A program made the position numbers and the translations under genes. A stretch of 64,000 nucleotides of DNA, from positions 1-64,000 of the forward strand of contig NZ_AZEL01000011.1 in the NCBI RefSeq assembly GCF_001434975.1, written 5' to 3'. This document shows positions 11,660-21,957 of this stretch, piece after piece (positions within the stretch are counted from its first letter, which is position 1; every line of letters starts with the position of its first letter). This stretch comes from Lactobacillus gallinarum DSM 10532 = JCM 2011. Its GTDB lineage: Bacteria; Bacillota; Bacilli; Lactobacillales; Lactobacillaceae. The notes beneath the pieces were generated by a model, which saw only the letters and a program-made list of their open reading frames with translations, did no database searches and was not told where the DNA came from.

Positions 11660-11711
11660 GAGTCTGTTCGTGAGTATAAAAAGAAACTCCCGGATGTGTG
11701 AACAAAATAGT
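11660..11711 (+). promoter_or_regulatory. str operon leader hairpin
   Basis: In the rpsL leader, TGTTC (from 11667) can pair with GAACA near 11700, enclosing a second GAGT/ACTC pairing around an A-rich loop. No T run follows. It may be an r-protein binding site of the str operon, but the evidence is only the folding potential and the position. Confidence 0.35.
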
Positions 11712-11731
11712 AATTTTAGGAGGAAATTTTA

Positions 11732-12139
11732 ATGCCAACCATTAATCAATTGGTAAGAAAAGGCCGTCATTCAAAGGTTACTAAGTCAAAGTCACCTGCT
11801 TTGAATTACAGCTACAACAGTATGAAGAAGGAATCAGTATTCAACCCAGCTCCACAAATGCGTGGTGTTGCAACTCGTGTGGGTACTATGACTCCAAGGA
11901 AGCCTAACTCAGCTTTACGTAAGTACGCTCGTGTTCGTCTTTCAAACTTAATCGAGGTTACTGCTTACATTCCAGGTGAAGGACACAACTTGCAAGAACA
12001 CTCAGTTGTTTTAATTCGTGGTGGTCGTGTAAAGGACCTTCCTGGTGTTCGTTACCACATCATTCGTGGTGCCCTCGATACTGCTGGTGTTGATGGTAGA
12101 AAGCAAGGCCGTTCTAAGTACGGTACTAAGAAAGATTAA
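11732..12139 (+). CDS. rpsL: 30S ribosomal protein S12, K56R-type
   Basis: S12 lies at the decoding centre of the 30S subunit. The 135-residue protein has the Firmicutes insertion (about 26-40) and the conserved loops [11 protein letters not shown] and [22 protein letters not shown]. Residue 56 is Arg (codon AGG, 11897-11899), where the family nearly always has Lys. This equals B. subtilis K56 and M. tuberculosis K43, and K-to-R there is a well known streptomycin-resistance change. Lys at the second hot spot (RVKDLPG) is retained. AGG is unlike the AGA/CGT usage of neighbouring genes and is one base from AAG. First gene of the str operon; AGGAGG precedes the ATG. Confidence 0.98.
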   Translation: MPTINQLVRKGRHSKVTKSKSPALNYSYNSMKKESVFNPAPQMRGVATRVGTMTPRKPNSALRKYARVRLSNLIEVTAYIPGEGHNLQEHSVVLIRGGRVKDLPGVRYHIIRGALDTAGVDGRKQGRSKYGTKKD

Positions 12140-12154
12140 AGGAGGAGTTAAATA

Positions 12155-12625
12155 ATGCCTAGAAAAGGTCACGTAACTAAAAGAGACGTTTTAGCAGATC
12201 CAGTTTACAACTCAAAGCTTGTTACCAAGTTAATTAACCACTTGATGATTGATGGTAAGAGAGCTAAGGCATCTTCAATCCTTTACGATGCTTTCAACAT
12301 TGTTCAAGACAAGACTGGTAAGGAACCACTTGATGTATTTGAAGAAGCTATGAACAACGTTATGCCAGTTTTGGAAGTTAGAGCTCGCCGTATCGGTGGT
12401 TCAAACTACCAAATCCCAGTTGAAGTACGTCCTGAAAGAAGAACTACTTTAGGTTTAAGATGGCTTGTTTCATACGCTCGTTTACGTAACGAACACACTA
12501 TGGATGAACGTTTAGCTAACGAAATCATCGATGCTTCAAACAACACTGGTTCAGCAGTTAAGAAGCGTGAAGACGTTCACCGTATGGCTGAAGCTAACCG
12601 TGCATTTGCACACTACCGCTTCTAA
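12155..12625 (+). CDS. rpsG: 30S ribosomal protein S7
   Basis: S7 nucleates assembly of the 3' domain of 16S rRNA and sits near the E-site. The 156-residue length is standard, with the N-terminal [13 protein letters not shown] and the conserved [14 protein letters not shown] and LRWLVSYAR segments. It starts 15 bases after rpsL with GGAGGAG upstream. In E. coli S7 is the autoregulator of the str operon; whether that holds here is unknown. Confidence 0.98.
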   Translation: MPRKGHVTKRDVLADPVYNSKLVTKLINHLMIDGKRAKASSILYDAFNIVQDKTGKEPLDVFEEAMNNVMPVLEVRARRIGGSNYQIPVEVRPERRTTLGLRWLVSYARLRNEHTMDERLANEIIDASNNTGSAVKKREDVHRMAEANRAFAHYRF

Positions 12626-12658
12626 TTCGTTCGTTTTATTTTAAGGAGAGAATAATTT

Positions 12659-14752
12659 ATGGCTAACAAGCGTGAATTTCCATTAGCAAAGACACGTAAC
12701 ATTGGTATTATGGCCCACATCGATGCGGGTAAGACTACTACTACTGAACGTATCCTTTACTACACTGGTAAGATCCACAAAATTGGTGAAACTCACGAAG
12801 GTGATTCACAAATGGACTGGATGGATGAAGAAAAGGAACGTGGTATCACCATTACTTCTGCAGCCACTACTGCACAATGGAAGGACCACAGAATTAACAT
12901 CATCGACACCCCAGGACACGTTGACTTCACTATCGAAGTAGAACGTTCACTTCGTGTTCTTGATGGTGCCGTAACTGTTCTTGATGCCCAAGCTGGTGTT
13001 GAACCACAAACTGAAAACGTATGGCGTCAAGCTGAAACTTACGGTGTTCCTCGTATTGTTTTCGTTAACAAGATGGATAAGATCGGTGCTGACTTCGATA
13101 AGTCAGTTAAGTCATTGCACGAACGTTTAAACGCTAATGCACATGCTGTTCAAATGCCAATTGGTTCAGCTGACACTTTTGAAGGTGTTATCGACTTAAT
13201 CAACATGGTTGCCGACATCTACGACGAAGACAAGCTTGGTTCTAAGTGGGATACTGTTCCAGTTCCTGACGAATACAAGGAAGAAGCTGAAGCACGTCGT
13301 AACGACTTAATTGAAGCCGTAGCCGATGTTGATGACGGCATCATGGAAAAATTCCTTGGCGGTGAAGAAATTTCTAACGATGAATTAAAGGCAGCTATCC
13401 GTAAAGCAACTTTGAACTTGGAATTCTTCCCAGTATATGCTGGTTCAGCATTCAAGAACAAGGGTGTTCAAATGATGCTTGACGGTGTTATTGACTACTT
13501 GCCATCACCACTTGACGTTAAGCCTTACGTTGCTCACGATCCTAAGACTGGTGATGAAGTTGAACTTATGGCTGACGATAAGAAGCCATTTGCAGCTCTT
13601 GCATTCAAGATCGCTACTGACCCATTCGTAGGTCGTTTGACTTTCATCCGTGTTTACACCGGTTCTCTTGAATCAGGTTCATACGTATTGAACGCTTCAA
13701 AGAACAGTCGTGAACGTGTAGGTCGTTTGCTTCAAATGCACGCCAACTCAAGAACTGAAATTCCAGAAGTATTCTCAGGTGATATCGCTGGTGCCATCGG
13801 TTTGAAGAACACCACTACTGGTGACTCATTAACTGACCCAGATCACCCACTTATTTTGGAAAGCTTGAAAGTTCCAGATCCAGTTATCCAAGTATCAGTT
13901 GAACCTAAGTCAAAGGCTGACCGTGATAAGATGGACGTTGCTTTGCAAAAGCTTACTGAAGAAGACCCAACTTTCCGTGCTGAAACTAACCCAGAAACTG
14001 GTCAAACTTTGATCTCAGGTATGGGTGAACTTCACCTTGATATCATGGTTGAACGTATGAGACGTGAATTTAACGTTGATGCTAAGATCGGTGAACCACA
14101 AGTTGCTTACCGTGAAACCTTCACTAAGGAAGCTAAGGCACAAGGTAAGTTCGTTCGTCAATCAGGTGGTAAGGGTCAATACGGTGACGTTTGGATTGAC
14201 TTTACTCCTAACGAAGAAGGTAAGGGTTACGAATTTGAAGATGCCATTGTTGGTGGTGTTGTTCCTCGTGAATTCATTCCTTCAGTTGACCAAGGTTTAC
14301 AAGAAGCTATGAAGAATGGTGTTCTTGCAGGTTACCCATTGATCGATGTTAAGGCTAAGCTTTACGATGGTAGTTACCACGAAGTCGACTCATCAGAAGC
14401 TGCCTTCAAGGTTGCTGCTTCACTTGCTTTGAAGAACGCTGCTTCAAAAGCTGGCGCTGTTATCTTGGAACCAATTATGAAGGTTCAAGTAACCACTCCA
14501 GAAGAATACTTAGGTGATGTTATGGGTTCAATCACTGCTCGTCGTGGTACTATGGAAGGTATGGAAGACAGAGCAGGTGCTAAGATCATCAACTCATTTG
14601 TTCCACTTTCAGAAATGTTTGGTTACGCAACTACTTTGCGTTCATCAACTCAAGGTCGTGGTACATTTACTATGGTATTTGATCACTACTCACCAACACC
14701 TAAGTCAATTCAAGCTGACATTATTAAAAAGCGCGGCGGCGAAGCTGAATAA
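12659..14752 (+). CDS. fusA: Elongation factor G
   Basis: A 697-residue translocase GTPase. The G domain has P loop AHIDAGKTT (about 19-27), the switch region [14 protein letters not shown] (about 82-86) and NKMD (about 136-139). Domains II to V follow, with the domain IV loop around [10 protein letters not shown]. It drives translocation and ribosome recycling. It is the last gene of the str operon. tuf, which follows fusA in many bacteria, is absent and a terminator stands instead. Confidence 0.98.
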   Translation: MANKREFPLAKTRNIGIMAHIDAGKTTTTERILYYTGKIHKIGETHEGDSQMDWMDEEKERGITITSAATTAQWKDHRINIIDTPGHVDFTIEVERSLRVLDGAVTVLDAQAGVEPQTENVWRQAETYGVPRIVFVNKMDKIGADFDKSVKSLHERLNANAHAVQMPIGSADTFEGVIDLINMVADIYDEDKLGSKWDTVPVPDEYKEEAEARRNDLIEAVADVDDGIMEKFLGGEEISNDELKAAIRKATLNLEFFPVYAGSAFKNKGVQMMLDGVIDYLPSPLDVKPYVAHDPKTGDEVELMADDKKPFAALAFKIATDPFVGRLTFIRVYTGSLESGSYVLNASKNSRERVGRLLQMHANSRTEIPEVFSGDIAGAIGLKNTTTGDSLTDPDHPLILESLKVPDPVIQVSVEPKSKADRDKMDVALQKLTEEDPTFRAETNPETGQTLISGMGELHLDIMVERMRREFNVDAKIGEPQVAYRETFTKEAKAQGKFVRQSGGKGQYGDVWIDFTPNEEGKGYEFEDAIVGGVVPREFIPSVDQGLQEAMKNGVLAGYPLIDVKAKLYDGSYHEVDSSEAAFKVAASLALKNAASKAGAVILEPIMKVQVTTPEEYLGDVMGSITARRGTMEGMEDRAGAKIINSFVPLSEMFGYATTLRSSTQGRGTFTMVFDHYSPTPKSIQADIIKKRGGEAE

Positions 14753-14807
14753 TTTTTAATAGTGAAAAGCTTTATGCTTTTAGCTTAATTGAAAACAATT
14801 ACATATA

Positions 14808-14845
14808 AAAAAGAGTTATTGAGAATTTTCAATAACTCTTTTTTT
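14808..14845 (+). terminator. str operon terminator
   Basis: AAAGAGTTATTGA pairs perfectly over 13 bp with TCAATAACTCTTT around a GAATTT loop, followed by more T. Confidence 0.92.
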
Positions 14846-14868
14846 GTAAATCTTTTTTAGAAAAAATG

Positions 14869-14925
14869 CCCTTAAGCCTTGATATTTAAGGAAAGACAAA
14901 GTACAATAGTCTTTGTGCTTAAGGG
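14869..14925. repeat. Nested inverted repeats around the rpsJ promoter
   Basis: CCCTTAAG (14869-14876) and CTTAAGGG (14918-14925) bracket the S10 promoter. Inside them, ACAAAG and CTTTGT bracket the -10 hexamer itself. No T run follows. Confidence 0.5.
14879..14907 (+). promoter_or_regulatory. S10 operon promoter
   Basis: TTGATA at 14879-14884 and TACAAT at 14902-14907 with 17-bp spacing. A leader of about 155 nucleotides precedes rpsJ. Confidence 0.82.
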
Positions 14926-14959
14926 ACGATTGTGCCTTGAGTAATTAAAATTGTTGTAA

Positions 14960-15032
14960 AGCGTTGACGCAAAAGGTTGCGGCACGCCAGGCTGCATTGC
15001 CACAGTGGCGTGCGGGGAATTTTTGCCGAGCG
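14960..15032 (+). promoter_or_regulatory. S10 operon leader, GC-rich hairpin
   Basis: GCACGCCA (14982-14989) pairs with TGGCGTGC (15006-15013) in a leader that is much more GC-rich than its surroundings. GCGTTGACGC lies just upstream. In E. coli the S10 leader is the target of L4 control. No such assignment can be made from this sequence alone. Confidence 0.5.
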
Positions 15033-15069
15033 AGTCATCTTTTAAAGAAGACGTTAAGGAGGTAATTTA

Positions 15070-15378
15070 ATGGCAAGTCAAACAATTCGTATTAGACTTA
15101 AGTCATACGAACACGGTATTCTCGATGAATCAGCTGCTAAGATCGTAGCTACTGCAAAGAGAACTGGTGCTGAAATTTCAGGTCCAGTTCCTCTTCCAAC
15201 AGAAAGAACTTTATTCACTGTTCTTCGTTCACCACACATGAACAAGGACTCACGTGAACAATTCGAAATGCGCACTCACAAGCGTTTAATCGATATTTTG
15301 AATCCAACACCTAAGACTGTTGATTCATTAATGAAGCTTGATCTTCCAAGCGGCGTAGACATCGAAATTAAGTTGTAA
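15070..15378 (+). CDS. rpsJ: 30S ribosomal protein S10
   Basis: A 102-residue 30S head protein that also acts in antitermination (NusE) with NusB. The N-terminal [16 protein letters not shown] and [29 protein letters not shown] segments are canonical. Preceded by AAGGAGG. It is the first gene of a continuous block of 25 further genes running to rplQ. Confidence 0.98.
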   Translation: MASQTIRIRLKSYEHGILDESAAKIVATAKRTGAEISGPVPLPTERTLFTVLRSPHMNKDSREQFEMRTHKRLIDILNPTPKTVDSLMKLDLPSGVDIEIKL

Positions 15379-15401
15379 TTTAAATAGAAAGAGGTGTAAA
15401 C

Positions 15402-16040
15402 ATGACCAAAGGAATCTTAGGAAGAAAAGTTGGTATGACTCAAATCTTTACTAAAGATGGTGTCCTTGTTCCTGTAACAGTTGTAGAAGCAACTCCTAAC
15501 GTTGTTATGCAAGTTAAGACTGTTGAATCAGACGGTTACGAAGCTGTTCAATTAGGTTACCAAGACAAGCGTGAAGTTTTGAGCAACAAACCAGAAAAAG
15601 GTCATGCTGATAAGGCAAAGACTTCACCTAAGCGCTTCATTCGGGAAATCCGCGGTGTTGAGCTTAAGGACTATGAAGTCGGCTCAGAAGTTACTGTGGA
15701 TACATTCAAGGAAGGTGACGTTGTAAACGTTACTGGTACTTCAAGAGGTCATGGATACCAAGGTAACATCAAGCGTTGGGGCCAATCAAGAGGACCAGAA
15801 ACCCACGGTTCAAGATACCATAGAATTCCTGGTTCAATGGGTTCCATCATTAACCGTGTACCAAAGGGCAAGCGTTTGCCAGGTCACATGGGTATGAAGA
15901 AAGTTACCATTGAAAACTTAGTAATTGAAAAAGTTGTAGCAGACAAGAACGTATTGATGATCAAGGGCAATGTTCCAGGTGCTAAGAACTCATTAATCGT
16001 TGTTAAGACTGCTTCTAAAGCTGTTAAGGCTGATAAATAG
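15402..16040 (+). CDS. rplC: 50S ribosomal protein L3
   Basis: A 212-residue early assembly protein of the 50S subunit whose extension reaches the peptidyl transferase centre. Starts with [14 protein letters not shown]. The internal [24 protein letters not shown] and PGSMG loop is conserved. AGAGGTG precedes the ATG. The short C-terminal tail is lysine-rich and variable. Confidence 0.98.
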   Translation: MTKGILGRKVGMTQIFTKDGVLVPVTVVEATPNVVMQVKTVESDGYEAVQLGYQDKREVLSNKPEKGHADKAKTSPKRFIREIRGVELKDYEVGSEVTVDTFKEGDVVNVTGTSRGHGYQGNIKRWGQSRGPETHGSRYHRIPGSMGSIINRVPKGKRLPGHMGMKKVTIENLVIEKVVADKNVLMIKGNVPGAKNSLIVVKTASKAVKADK

Positions 16041-16054
16041 GAAGGAGGACTAGA

Positions 16055-16672
16055 ATGGCTAATTTAAAAGTTATGGATCAAAACGGTAAAGATTCTGGTG
16101 AAGTTACTTTAAACGATAAAGTTTTTGGTATTGAGCCTAACGAAAGTGTCGTTTTTGAAGCAATCATTAGACAAAGAGCCGGTAAGCGTCAAGGTACCTC
16201 AAAGGTTAAGAACAGATCTGCCGTTCGCGGTGGTGGTAAGAAGCCTTGGAGACAAAAGGGTACTGGTCGTGCTCGTCAAGGTTCTATCAGATCTCCACAA
16301 TGGCGTGGTGGTGGTACAGTATTTGGCCCAACACCTCGTTCATACGCATACACGATGCCAAGAAAGCAACGTCGTTTGGCTATTAAGTCAGTTCTTTCCC
16401 AAAAGATGATTGATAAGGATTTGATCGTTTTAGATAAGTTGACTATGTCAGCACCTAAGACTAAAGATTTAGTATCAATGTTAAACAGCTTAAATGTTGA
16501 TGGTAAGGTTTTAATTGTTTCAGATGATAACAATGTACAACTTTCCGCAAGAAACTTAGCTAAGGTTAAGGCTGTTCCAGTTAACGGTTTAAACGTTGAA
16601 GATGCAGTTAACTATGATAAGTTAATCTTGACTCAAGATGCTGTTAAGAAGATCGAGGAGGTTTTGGCTTAA
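16055..16672 (+). CDS. rplD: 50S ribosomal protein L4
   Basis: A 205-residue protein lining the nascent peptide tunnel. The tunnel loop [15 protein letters not shown], where macrolide-resistance changes occur, is the normal form. GGAGGA lies before the ATG. Its stop codon overlaps the rplW start (TAATG), indicating translational coupling. L4 is the S10-operon autoregulator in E. coli. Confidence 0.98.
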   Translation: MANLKVMDQNGKDSGEVTLNDKVFGIEPNESVVFEAIIRQRAGKRQGTSKVKNRSAVRGGGKKPWRQKGTGRARQGSIRSPQWRGGGTVFGPTPRSYAYTMPRKQRRLAIKSVLSQKMIDKDLIVLDKLTMSAPKTKDLVSMLNSLNVDGKVLIVSDDNNVQLSARNLAKVKAVPVNGLNVEDAVNYDKLILTQDAVKKIEEVLA

Positions 16673-16977
16673 TGGACGCACGCGATATCATTTTAAGACC
16701 TGTCATTACTGAAAAGTCCACGAACTTAATGGATGATAAGAAGTACACATTCGACGTGCTTTTAACTGCAACCAAGACACAAGTTCGCAATGCTGTTGAA
16801 GAAATCTTCGATGTTAAGGTAAAGAGCGTTAACATTATGAATGTTCGCGGTAAAGACAAGCGAGTAGGTCGTTACACTGGTAAGACTGCTCGTCGTAGAA
16901 AGGCAATCGTCACTTTAACTAACGATTCAAACGACATCAAGATTTTCCAAGACGAAAATAAAGAAGACAACAAGTAA
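16672..16977 (+). CDS. rplW: 50S ribosomal protein L23
   Basis: A 101-residue protein at the tunnel exit, the docking site for trigger factor and SRP. The N-terminal [13 protein letters not shown] and the central [16 protein letters not shown] are conserved. It overlaps the rplD stop by one base; the binding site GAGGAGG lies inside the end of rplD. Confidence 0.98.
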   Translation: MDARDIILRPVITEKSTNLMDDKKYTFDVLLTATKTQVRNAVEEIFDVKVKSVNIMNVRGKDKRVGRYTGKTARRRKAIVTLTNDSNDIKIFQDENKEDNK

Positions 16978-16992
16978 TAGGAGGTCAGTCAA

Positions 16993-17829
16993 TTGGCTAT
17001 TAAGATTTACAAGCCAACCACTAATGGTCGTCGTCATATGACTTCTTCCGACTTTGCTGAGATTACCAAGACAAAGCCTGAAAAGACTTTACTTGAATCA
17101 CAATCACATACTGCAGGTCGTAACTCATATGGTCACATCACTGTAAGACACCGTGGTGGTGGTCACAAACAAAAATACCGTATCATCGACTTTAAGCGTA
17201 ATAAGGATAATGCAAAGGCAGTTGTAAAGGCTATCGAATACGATCCAAACAGAACTGCTAACATCGCATTACTTCACTACACTGATGGTATTAAAGCTTA
17301 TATCTTAGCACCTAGGGGATTAAAGGTTGGCGATATCGTTGAATCAGGCGATTCAGTTGACATTAAGCCAGGTAACGCATTAGCATTAAAGAATATCCCA
17401 TCTGGTACTTCAATCCACAACATTGAATTGAAGCCAGGTAAGGGTGGCCAACTTGTAAGAAGTGCTGGTACTTCTGCTCAAGTTTTGGGTGTTGATGGTG
17501 ATTACACTTTAGTAAGATTACAAAGTGGTGAAGTTCGTAAGATCTTGTCATCATGCCGTGCAACTATTGGTGTTGTAGGTAATGAACAACATTCATTAAT
17601 TCAATTAGGTAAAGCTGGTCGTAAGCGTTGGTTAGGCAAGCGCCCACAATCACGTGGTTCCGTAATGAACCCTAACGATCACCCACATGGTGGTGGTGAA
17701 GGTAAGGCTCCAGTTGGTCGTCCACAACCTATGACTCCATGGGGTAAGAAGGCTCGCGGTATCAAGACTAGAGACACCAAGAAGGCTAGCGAGAAGTTAA
17801 TCATTCGTCACCGTAAAGGTAGCAAGTAA
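16993..17829 (+). CDS. rplB: 50S ribosomal protein L2
   Basis: A 278-residue primary 23S rRNA binding protein needed for subunit association and peptidyl transfer. The C-terminal [19 protein letters not shown] region contains the essential conserved histidine. Start is TTG, with AGGAGG upstream; the first residues [13 protein letters not shown] fit the family. Near-standard length. Confidence 0.98.
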   Translation: MAIKIYKPTTNGRRHMTSSDFAEITKTKPEKTLLESQSHTAGRNSYGHITVRHRGGGHKQKYRIIDFKRNKDNAKAVVKAIEYDPNRTANIALLHYTDGIKAYILAPRGLKVGDIVESGDSVDIKPGNALALKNIPSGTSIHNIELKPGKGGQLVRSAGTSAQVLGVDGDYTLVRLQSGEVRKILSSCRATIGVVGNEQHSLIQLGKAGRKRWLGKRPQSRGSVMNPNDHPHGGGEGKAPVGRPQPMTPWGKKARGIKTRDTKKASEKLIIRHRKGSK

Positions 17830-17847
17830 TAGAAGGAGGGTTAATTA

Positions 17848-18129
17848 ATGAGCCGTAGTATTAAAAAAGGTCCTTTTGCTGATGCATCATTATTAAAGAA
17901 GGTTGATGCACAAGCAGATGCAGATAAGAAGCAAGTTATTAAGACTTGGTCACGTCGTTCAACTATTTTCCCTTCCTTTGTTGGTTTGACTATAGCTGTT
18001 TACGATGGTAGAAAACATGTTCCAGTATACATTACTGAAGACATGGTTGGTCATAAGTTAGGTGAATTTGTTCCAACAAGAACTTTCCATGGACACAAAT
18101 CCACTGAAGATAAAACCACAGCACAATAG
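17848..18129 (+). CDS. rpsS: 30S ribosomal protein S19
   Basis: A 93-residue protein of the 30S head that bridges to the 50[18 protein letters not shown] at the start and [14 protein letters not shown] near the end are canonical. GAAGGAGGG precedes the ATG. Last residues KTTAQ are the usual variable tail. Confidence 0.98.
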   Translation: MSRSIKKGPFADASLLKKVDAQADADKKQVIKTWSRRSTIFPSFVGLTIAVYDGRKHVPVYITEDMVGHKLGEFVPTRTFHGHKSTEDKTTAQ

Positions 18130-18148
18130 AGGAAGGAGAAACATCTAA

Positions 18149-18502
18149 ATGGCAGAACAAATTAGTTCAGCTAAGGCAGAAGCAAGAACTGTTCGCATCG
18201 CTCCAAGAAAAGCTCGTTTGGTCGTTGACTTAATTCGTGGTAAGAGCGTTGCCGAAGCATTAGCAATCTTAGAATTTACGCCTAGAGCTGCTTCCCCAAT
18301 CGTTGAAAAAGTTTTACGTTCAGCAATTGCTAACGCAGAACACAACTACGATCTTGAAAGTGCAAATCTTTACGTATCAGAAGCATATGTAAACGAAGGT
18401 GCTACTTTAAAGAGATTCCGTCCCCGTGCTAAGGGTATGGCTTCCCCAATTAACAAGAGAACCAGTCACGTAGTTGTAGTAGTTTCAGAAAAGAACGATT
18501 AA
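18149..18502 (+). CDS. rplV: 50S ribosomal protein L22
   Basis: A 117-residue tunnel protein. [21 protein letters not shown] and the C-terminal beta-hairpin [17 protein letters not shown] are present. That hairpin is the loop altered in erythromycin-resistant mutants and looks wild type. GGAAGGAG precedes the ATG. Confidence 0.98.
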   Translation: MAEQISSAKAEARTVRIAPRKARLVVDLIRGKSVAEALAILEFTPRAASPIVEKVLRSAIANAEHNYDLESANLYVSEAYVNEGATLKRFRPRAKGMASPINKRTSHVVVVVSEKND

Positions 18503-18515
18503 GGGAGGTATATTA

Positions 18516-19190
18516 ATGGGTCAAAAGATTAACCCAAACGGTTTTCGTCTCGGTGTCATCCGTGATTGGGAATCAAAATGGTATGCTGACAAAGGATACA
18601 AAGAAACTTTAAATGAAGACCTTCGAATCAGAAAGTTTATTTCAAAGAAATTGAAGGATGCTTCAGTATCTACTGTTGAAATTGAACGTGCAGCTAACAG
18701 AATTAACATTTCAATCCACACCGCAAAGCCTGGTATGGTAATTGGTAAAGGTGGTTCTGAGGTTGAAGCTTTAAGAAAACAATTAAATGCTTTAACTGGT
18801 AAGCAAGTTCACATTAATATTGTTGAAATTAAGAAACCAGATCTTGATGCTGAATTGGTAGCAGATAGTATTGCTCGTCAACTTGAAGCTCGTATTGCTT
18901 TTAGACGTGCTATGCGTCAAGCTACTCAAAGAGCTATGCGTGCTGGTGCCAAGGGTATCAAGGTTCAAACTTCTGGTCGTTTGAACGGTGCCGACATGGC
19001 AAGAAGAGAATGGCACACAGAAGGTCGTGTTCCATTACAAACTTTGAGAGCTGATATTGATTATGCTTGGGTAAATGCTTTCACTACTTATGGTGAAATT
19101 GGTGTTCAAGTTTGGATCAACCGTGGCGAAATCTTACCTACTCGTAAGAACAAGCCAGCTTCAAAGCCAGCGAAGGGAGGAAATAGATAA
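18516..19190 (+). CDS. rpsC: 30S ribosomal protein S3
   Basis: A 224-residue protein at the mRNA entry site, with helicase-like activity together with S4 and S5. It has an N-terminal KH domain ([18 protein letters not shown], about 70-90) and the C-terminal domain with [20 protein letters not shown] precedes the ATG. Its stop overlaps rplP (TAATG). Confidence 0.98.
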   Translation: MGQKINPNGFRLGVIRDWESKWYADKGYKETLNEDLRIRKFISKKLKDASVSTVEIERAANRINISIHTAKPGMVIGKGGSEVEALRKQLNALTGKQVHINIVEIKKPDLDAELVADSIARQLEARIAFRRAMRQATQRAMRAGAKGIKVQTSGRLNGADMARREWHTEGRVPLQTLRADIDYAWVNAFTTYGEIGVQVWINRGEILPTRKNKPASKPAKGGNR

Positions 19191-19630
19191 TGCCTTTAGT
19201 ACCAAAACGAGTAAAACACCGTCGTGAATTCCGTGGTAAGATGCGTGGTGCTGCTAAAGGTGGTAAATATATTGCCTTTGGTGAATATGGTCTTGAAGCC
19301 CTCGAATCACATTGGATTACTAACCGTCAAATCGAAGCAGCCCGTGTTGCTATGACACGTTACATGAAGCGTGGCGGTAAAGTTTGGATTAGAATTTTCC
19401 CTCAAAAGTCATACACTGCTAAAGGTGTAGGTGTACGTATGGGTTCCGGTAAAGGTGCACCTGCAGGTTGGGTAGCTGTAGTTAAGAGAGAAAAGATTAT
19501 GTTTGAAATTGGTGGTGTTGATGAAGCAACTGCTCGTGAAGCTTTGAGACTTGCTTCAACTAAGTTACCAATTAAGACTAAGTTTGTAACTAGAAGTTCG
19601 GAAGTAGGTGGCGAATCTAATGAAGGCTAA
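19190..19630 (+). CDS. rplP: 50S ribosomal protein L16
   Basis: A 146-residue protein at the A-site tRNA elbow. [43 protein letters not shown] and [13 protein letters not shown] are conserved. It overlaps rpsC by one base upstream. Downstream it runs 11 bases into rpmC, so the two are probably coupled. Confidence 0.98.
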   Translation: MPLVPKRVKHRREFRGKMRGAAKGGKYIAFGEYGLEALESHWITNRQIEAARVAMTRYMKRGGKVWIRIFPQKSYTAKGVGVRMGSGKGAPAGWVAVVKREKIMFEIGGVDEATAREALRLASTKLPIKTKFVTRSSEVGGESNEG

Positions 19631-19817
19631 AGATATCAGAGCATTAACCACTGATCAAATGTTAGAAAAAGAAAAGCAATATAAAGAAGAACTCTTTAAT
19701 TTGCGTTTCCAACAAGCAACGGGTCAATTAGAAAATACCGCTCGCTTGAGTAAAGTCCGCAAGAATATCGCCAGAATCAAGACTGTTCTGAGCGAAAAAG
19801 CATTAGAAAACAATTAA
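19620..19817 (+). CDS. rpmC: 50S ribosomal protein L29
   Basis: A 65-residue two-helix protein at the tunnel exit. Start ATG 19620 gives [14 protein letters not shown], matching the family. An upstream in-frame GTG at 19608 would add four residues and is not preferred. The start lies inside rplP, with TAGGTGG as the likely ribosome binding site. [17 protein letters not shown] is typical. Confidence 0.96.
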   Translation: MKAKDIRALTTDQMLEKEKQYKEELFNLRFQQATGQLENTARLSKVRKNIARIKTVLSEKALENN

Positions 19818-19835
19818 TGGAAGGGAGCTATTAAC

Positions 19836-20102
19836 TTGAGCGAAACAAACGAAAGAAATCGTCGTCACGTATACCAAGGTCGTGTAGTTTCTGATAAGAT
19901 GGACAAGACTATCGTAGTCGTTGTTGATACTTACAAGAACCACCCAGTTTACAACAAGCGTATTAGATATTCTAAGAAATACTACGCACAAGACGAAAAT
20001 AACGAAGCTAAAGTTGGCGATACTGTACGTATCATGGAAACCCGTCCATTATCTCGTAAGAAGCGCTTCCGTTTAGTAAAGATTGTTAAGAAATCTGTTT
20101 AA
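19836..20102 (+). CDS. rpsQ: 30S ribosomal protein S17
   Basis: An 88-residue OB-fold protein binding 16S rRNA helix 11. [25 protein letters not shown] and the C-terminal [14 protein letters not shown] are canonical. TTG start; GGAAGGGAG lies upstream. Confidence 0.97.
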   Translation: MSETNERNRRHVYQGRVVSDKMDKTIVVVVDTYKNHPVYNKRIRYSKKYYAQDENNEAKVGDTVRIMETRPLSRKKRFRLVKIVKKSV

Positions 20103-20133
20103 TTTGCGGATTTAGTGAGGGGAGGATTCTACA

Positions 20134-20502
20134 GTGATTCAAAACGAATCTCGTTTAAAGGTTGCTGATAACTCTGGTGCCAGAGAACTTTTAGTTATTA
20201 GAGTCTTAGGTGGATCAAAGCGTAAGACCGGTAACATTGGTGACATCGTTGTATGTACTGTTAAGCAAGCAACACCAGGTGGCGTTGTCAAAAAGGGCGA
20301 CGTTGTAAAAGCTGTAATTGTTAGAACAAAGTCAGGTGCACGTCGTGAAGATGGTTCATACATCAAATTCGACGAAAATGCTGGAGTAATTATTAACGCA
20401 GATAAGAGCCCACGTGGTACTCGTATCTTTGGGCCAGTTGCACGTGAGTTACGTGAGTACGACTTTATGAAGATCGTCTCTCTTGCTCCTGAAGTCTTAT
20501 AA
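20134..20502 (+). CDS. rplN: 50S ribosomal protein L14
   Basis: A 122-residue protein at the subunit interface. [19 protein letters not shown] and [15 protein letters not shown] are canonical. It starts with GTG 20134, after GGGGAGGATTC. First gene of the spc segment; 31 bases separate it from rpsQ with no evident terminator, so transcription continues from S10. Confidence 0.98.
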   Translation: MIQNESRLKVADNSGARELLVIRVLGGSKRKTGNIGDIVVCTVKQATPGGVVKKGDVVKAVIVRTKSGARREDGSYIKFDENAGVIINADKSPRGTRIFGPVARELREYDFMKIVSLAPEVL

Positions 20503-20521
20503 TTGATAGTGAGGTGCACTG

Positions 20522-20755
20522 ATGTTCGTTAAAACTGGTGACAAGGTAAAAGTTATTGCCGGAAAAGATAAAGGTAAAGAAGGTACTGTTCTTTCTGTTA
20601 ATGTTAAGAAGAACCGTGTAGTTGTTAAGGGTGTTAACAAGATTAAGAAGCACCAAAAGCCTTCTCAAACCAACGCTAATGGTGGTGTAGTTGAATCAGA
20701 AGGTTCAATTCACGCATCAAACGTTAAAGTTATTAGTAAAAAAGAAGATAAGTAG
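20522..20755 (+). CDS. rplX: 50S ribosomal protein L24
   Basis: A 77-residue KOW-motif protein that initiates 50S assembly. The KOW core [16 protein letters not shown] is at residues 8-23. It is shorter than the about 103-residue forms of many Firmicutes and matches the short lactobacillar form. GAGGTG lies before the ATG. Confidence 0.97.
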   Translation: MFVKTGDKVKVIAGKDKGKEGTVLSVNVKKNRVVVKGVNKIKKHQKPSQTNANGGVVESEGSIHASNVKVISKKEDK

Positions 20756-20769
20756 AAGGGAGGACACAA

Positions 20770-21312
20770 ATGGCAAGTTATTTAGCTGAAGAATACAAAG
20801 AAAAAGTAGCTCCTGCATTGGCAGAAAAGTTTGATTACAAGTCATCAATGCAAATTCCAAAGATCGACAAGATCGTTTTGAACATGGGTGTCGGTGACGC
20901 TGTTTCTAACGCCAAGAACTTGGACGAAGCTGTTGAAGAATTAACTTTAATTTCTGGTCAAAAGCCATTAATTACTAAGGCAAAGAAGTCAATCGCTAAC
21001 TTCCGTTTACGTGAAGGTATGTCTATCGGTGCTAAGGTAACTCTTAGAGGCGACAGAATGTACGACTTCTTATACAAGTTAATCAATGTTTCTCTTCCAC
21101 GTGTTCGTGACTTCCGTGGTGTATCAGCTCGTTCATTTGATGGTCGTGGTAACTACACTTTAGGTGTTAAGGAACAATTGATTTTCCCAGAAATCGATTT
21201 TGATAAGGTTAACCGTACTAGAGGTTTAGACATTGTAATCGTAACTACTGCCAACACTGATGAAGAAGCTCGTGAACTTTTGACTCAATTTGGTATGCCG
21301 TTTGCAAGATAG
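20770..21312 (+). CDS. rplE: 50S ribosomal protein L5
   Basis: A 180-residue protein of the central protuberance that binds 5S rRNA and contacts P-site tRNA. Conserved [30 protein letters not shown] and the C-terminal [13 protein letters not shown] are visible. AAGGGAGGA precedes the ATG. Confidence 0.98.
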   Translation: MASYLAEEYKEKVAPALAEKFDYKSSMQIPKIDKIVLNMGVGDAVSNAKNLDEAVEELTLISGQKPLITKAKKSIANFRLREGMSIGAKVTLRGDRMYDFLYKLINVSLPRVRDFRGVSARSFDGRGNYTLGVKEQLIFPEIDFDKVNRTRGLDIVIVTTANTDEEARELLTQFGMPFAR

Positions 21313-21324
21313 TGGAGGACATTA

Positions 21325-21510
21325 ATGGCTAAAACATCACAAAAAATCAGAAATCGTCGTCCTGCTAAGTTCTCTTCACGCGAATATACACGTTGCGAGA
21401 GATGTGGTCGTCCACATTCCGTATACCGTAAATTCGGTTTATGCCGTATTTGCTTAAAGGAATTAGCACACAAGGGTCAAATCCCTGGTCTTAAAAAGGC
21501 TAGTTGGTAG
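21325..21510 (+). CDS. rpsN: 30S ribosomal protein S14, zinc form
   Basis: The short zinc-binding (type Z, C+) S14 of 61 residues. Cysteines 24, 27, 40 and 43 form two CxxC knuckles (CERC and CRIC). It lies in the usual spc position between L5 and S8. GTGGAGGA precedes the ATG. A zinc-free paralogue, if any, is not in this window. Confidence 0.97.
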   Translation: MAKTSQKIRNRRPAKFSSREYTRCERCGRPHSVYRKFGLCRICLKELAHKGQIPGLKKASW

Positions 21511-21534
21511 TATACGGTTAGGAGGATAGCTTAA

Positions 21535-21933
21535 ATGGTCATGACAGATCCAATCGCAGATTACTTGACTAGAATCAGAAATGCCAACATGGCAAAGCAC
21601 GATTCAGTTGAAATTCCTGCATCAAATATTAAAAAGTCTATTTCAGAAATTTTGAAACGTGAAGGTTTCATCCGTGATTACGAAGTTGCTGATGATAACA
21701 AGCAAGGCGTTATCAAGGTATTCTTGAAATATGGTCCAAATGGAGAACGCGTTATTTCAGGCTTAAAGCGTATTTCTAAGCCAGGTCTTAGAAACTACGT
21801 AAGTGCTGAAGACTTACCTAAAGTTCTTAATGGTTTAGGCATTGCCATCGTTTCTACTTCTGCTGGTGTTATTACTGACAAAGAAGCAAGACAAAAGAAC
21901 GTTGGCGGCGAAGTAATTGCCTACGTTTGGTAA
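21535..21933 (+). CDS. rpsH: 30S ribosomal protein S8
   Basis: A 132-residue core 16S rRNA binding protein, and the spc operon autoregulator in E. coli. [14 protein letters not shown] and the C-terminal [19 protein letters not shown] are canonical. ATG 21535 lies nine bases after AGGAGG. A second ATG at 21541 (MTDPIADYL) is the alternative. Confidence 0.97.
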   Translation: MVMTDPIADYLTRIRNANMAKHDSVEIPASNIKKSISEILKREGFIRDYEVADDNKQGVIKVFLKYGPNGERVISGLKRISKPGLRNYVSAEDLPKVLNGLGIAIVSTSAGVITDKEARQKNVGGEVIAYVW

Positions 21934-21957
21934 TACTGACAGAAAGGAGAACAATTA

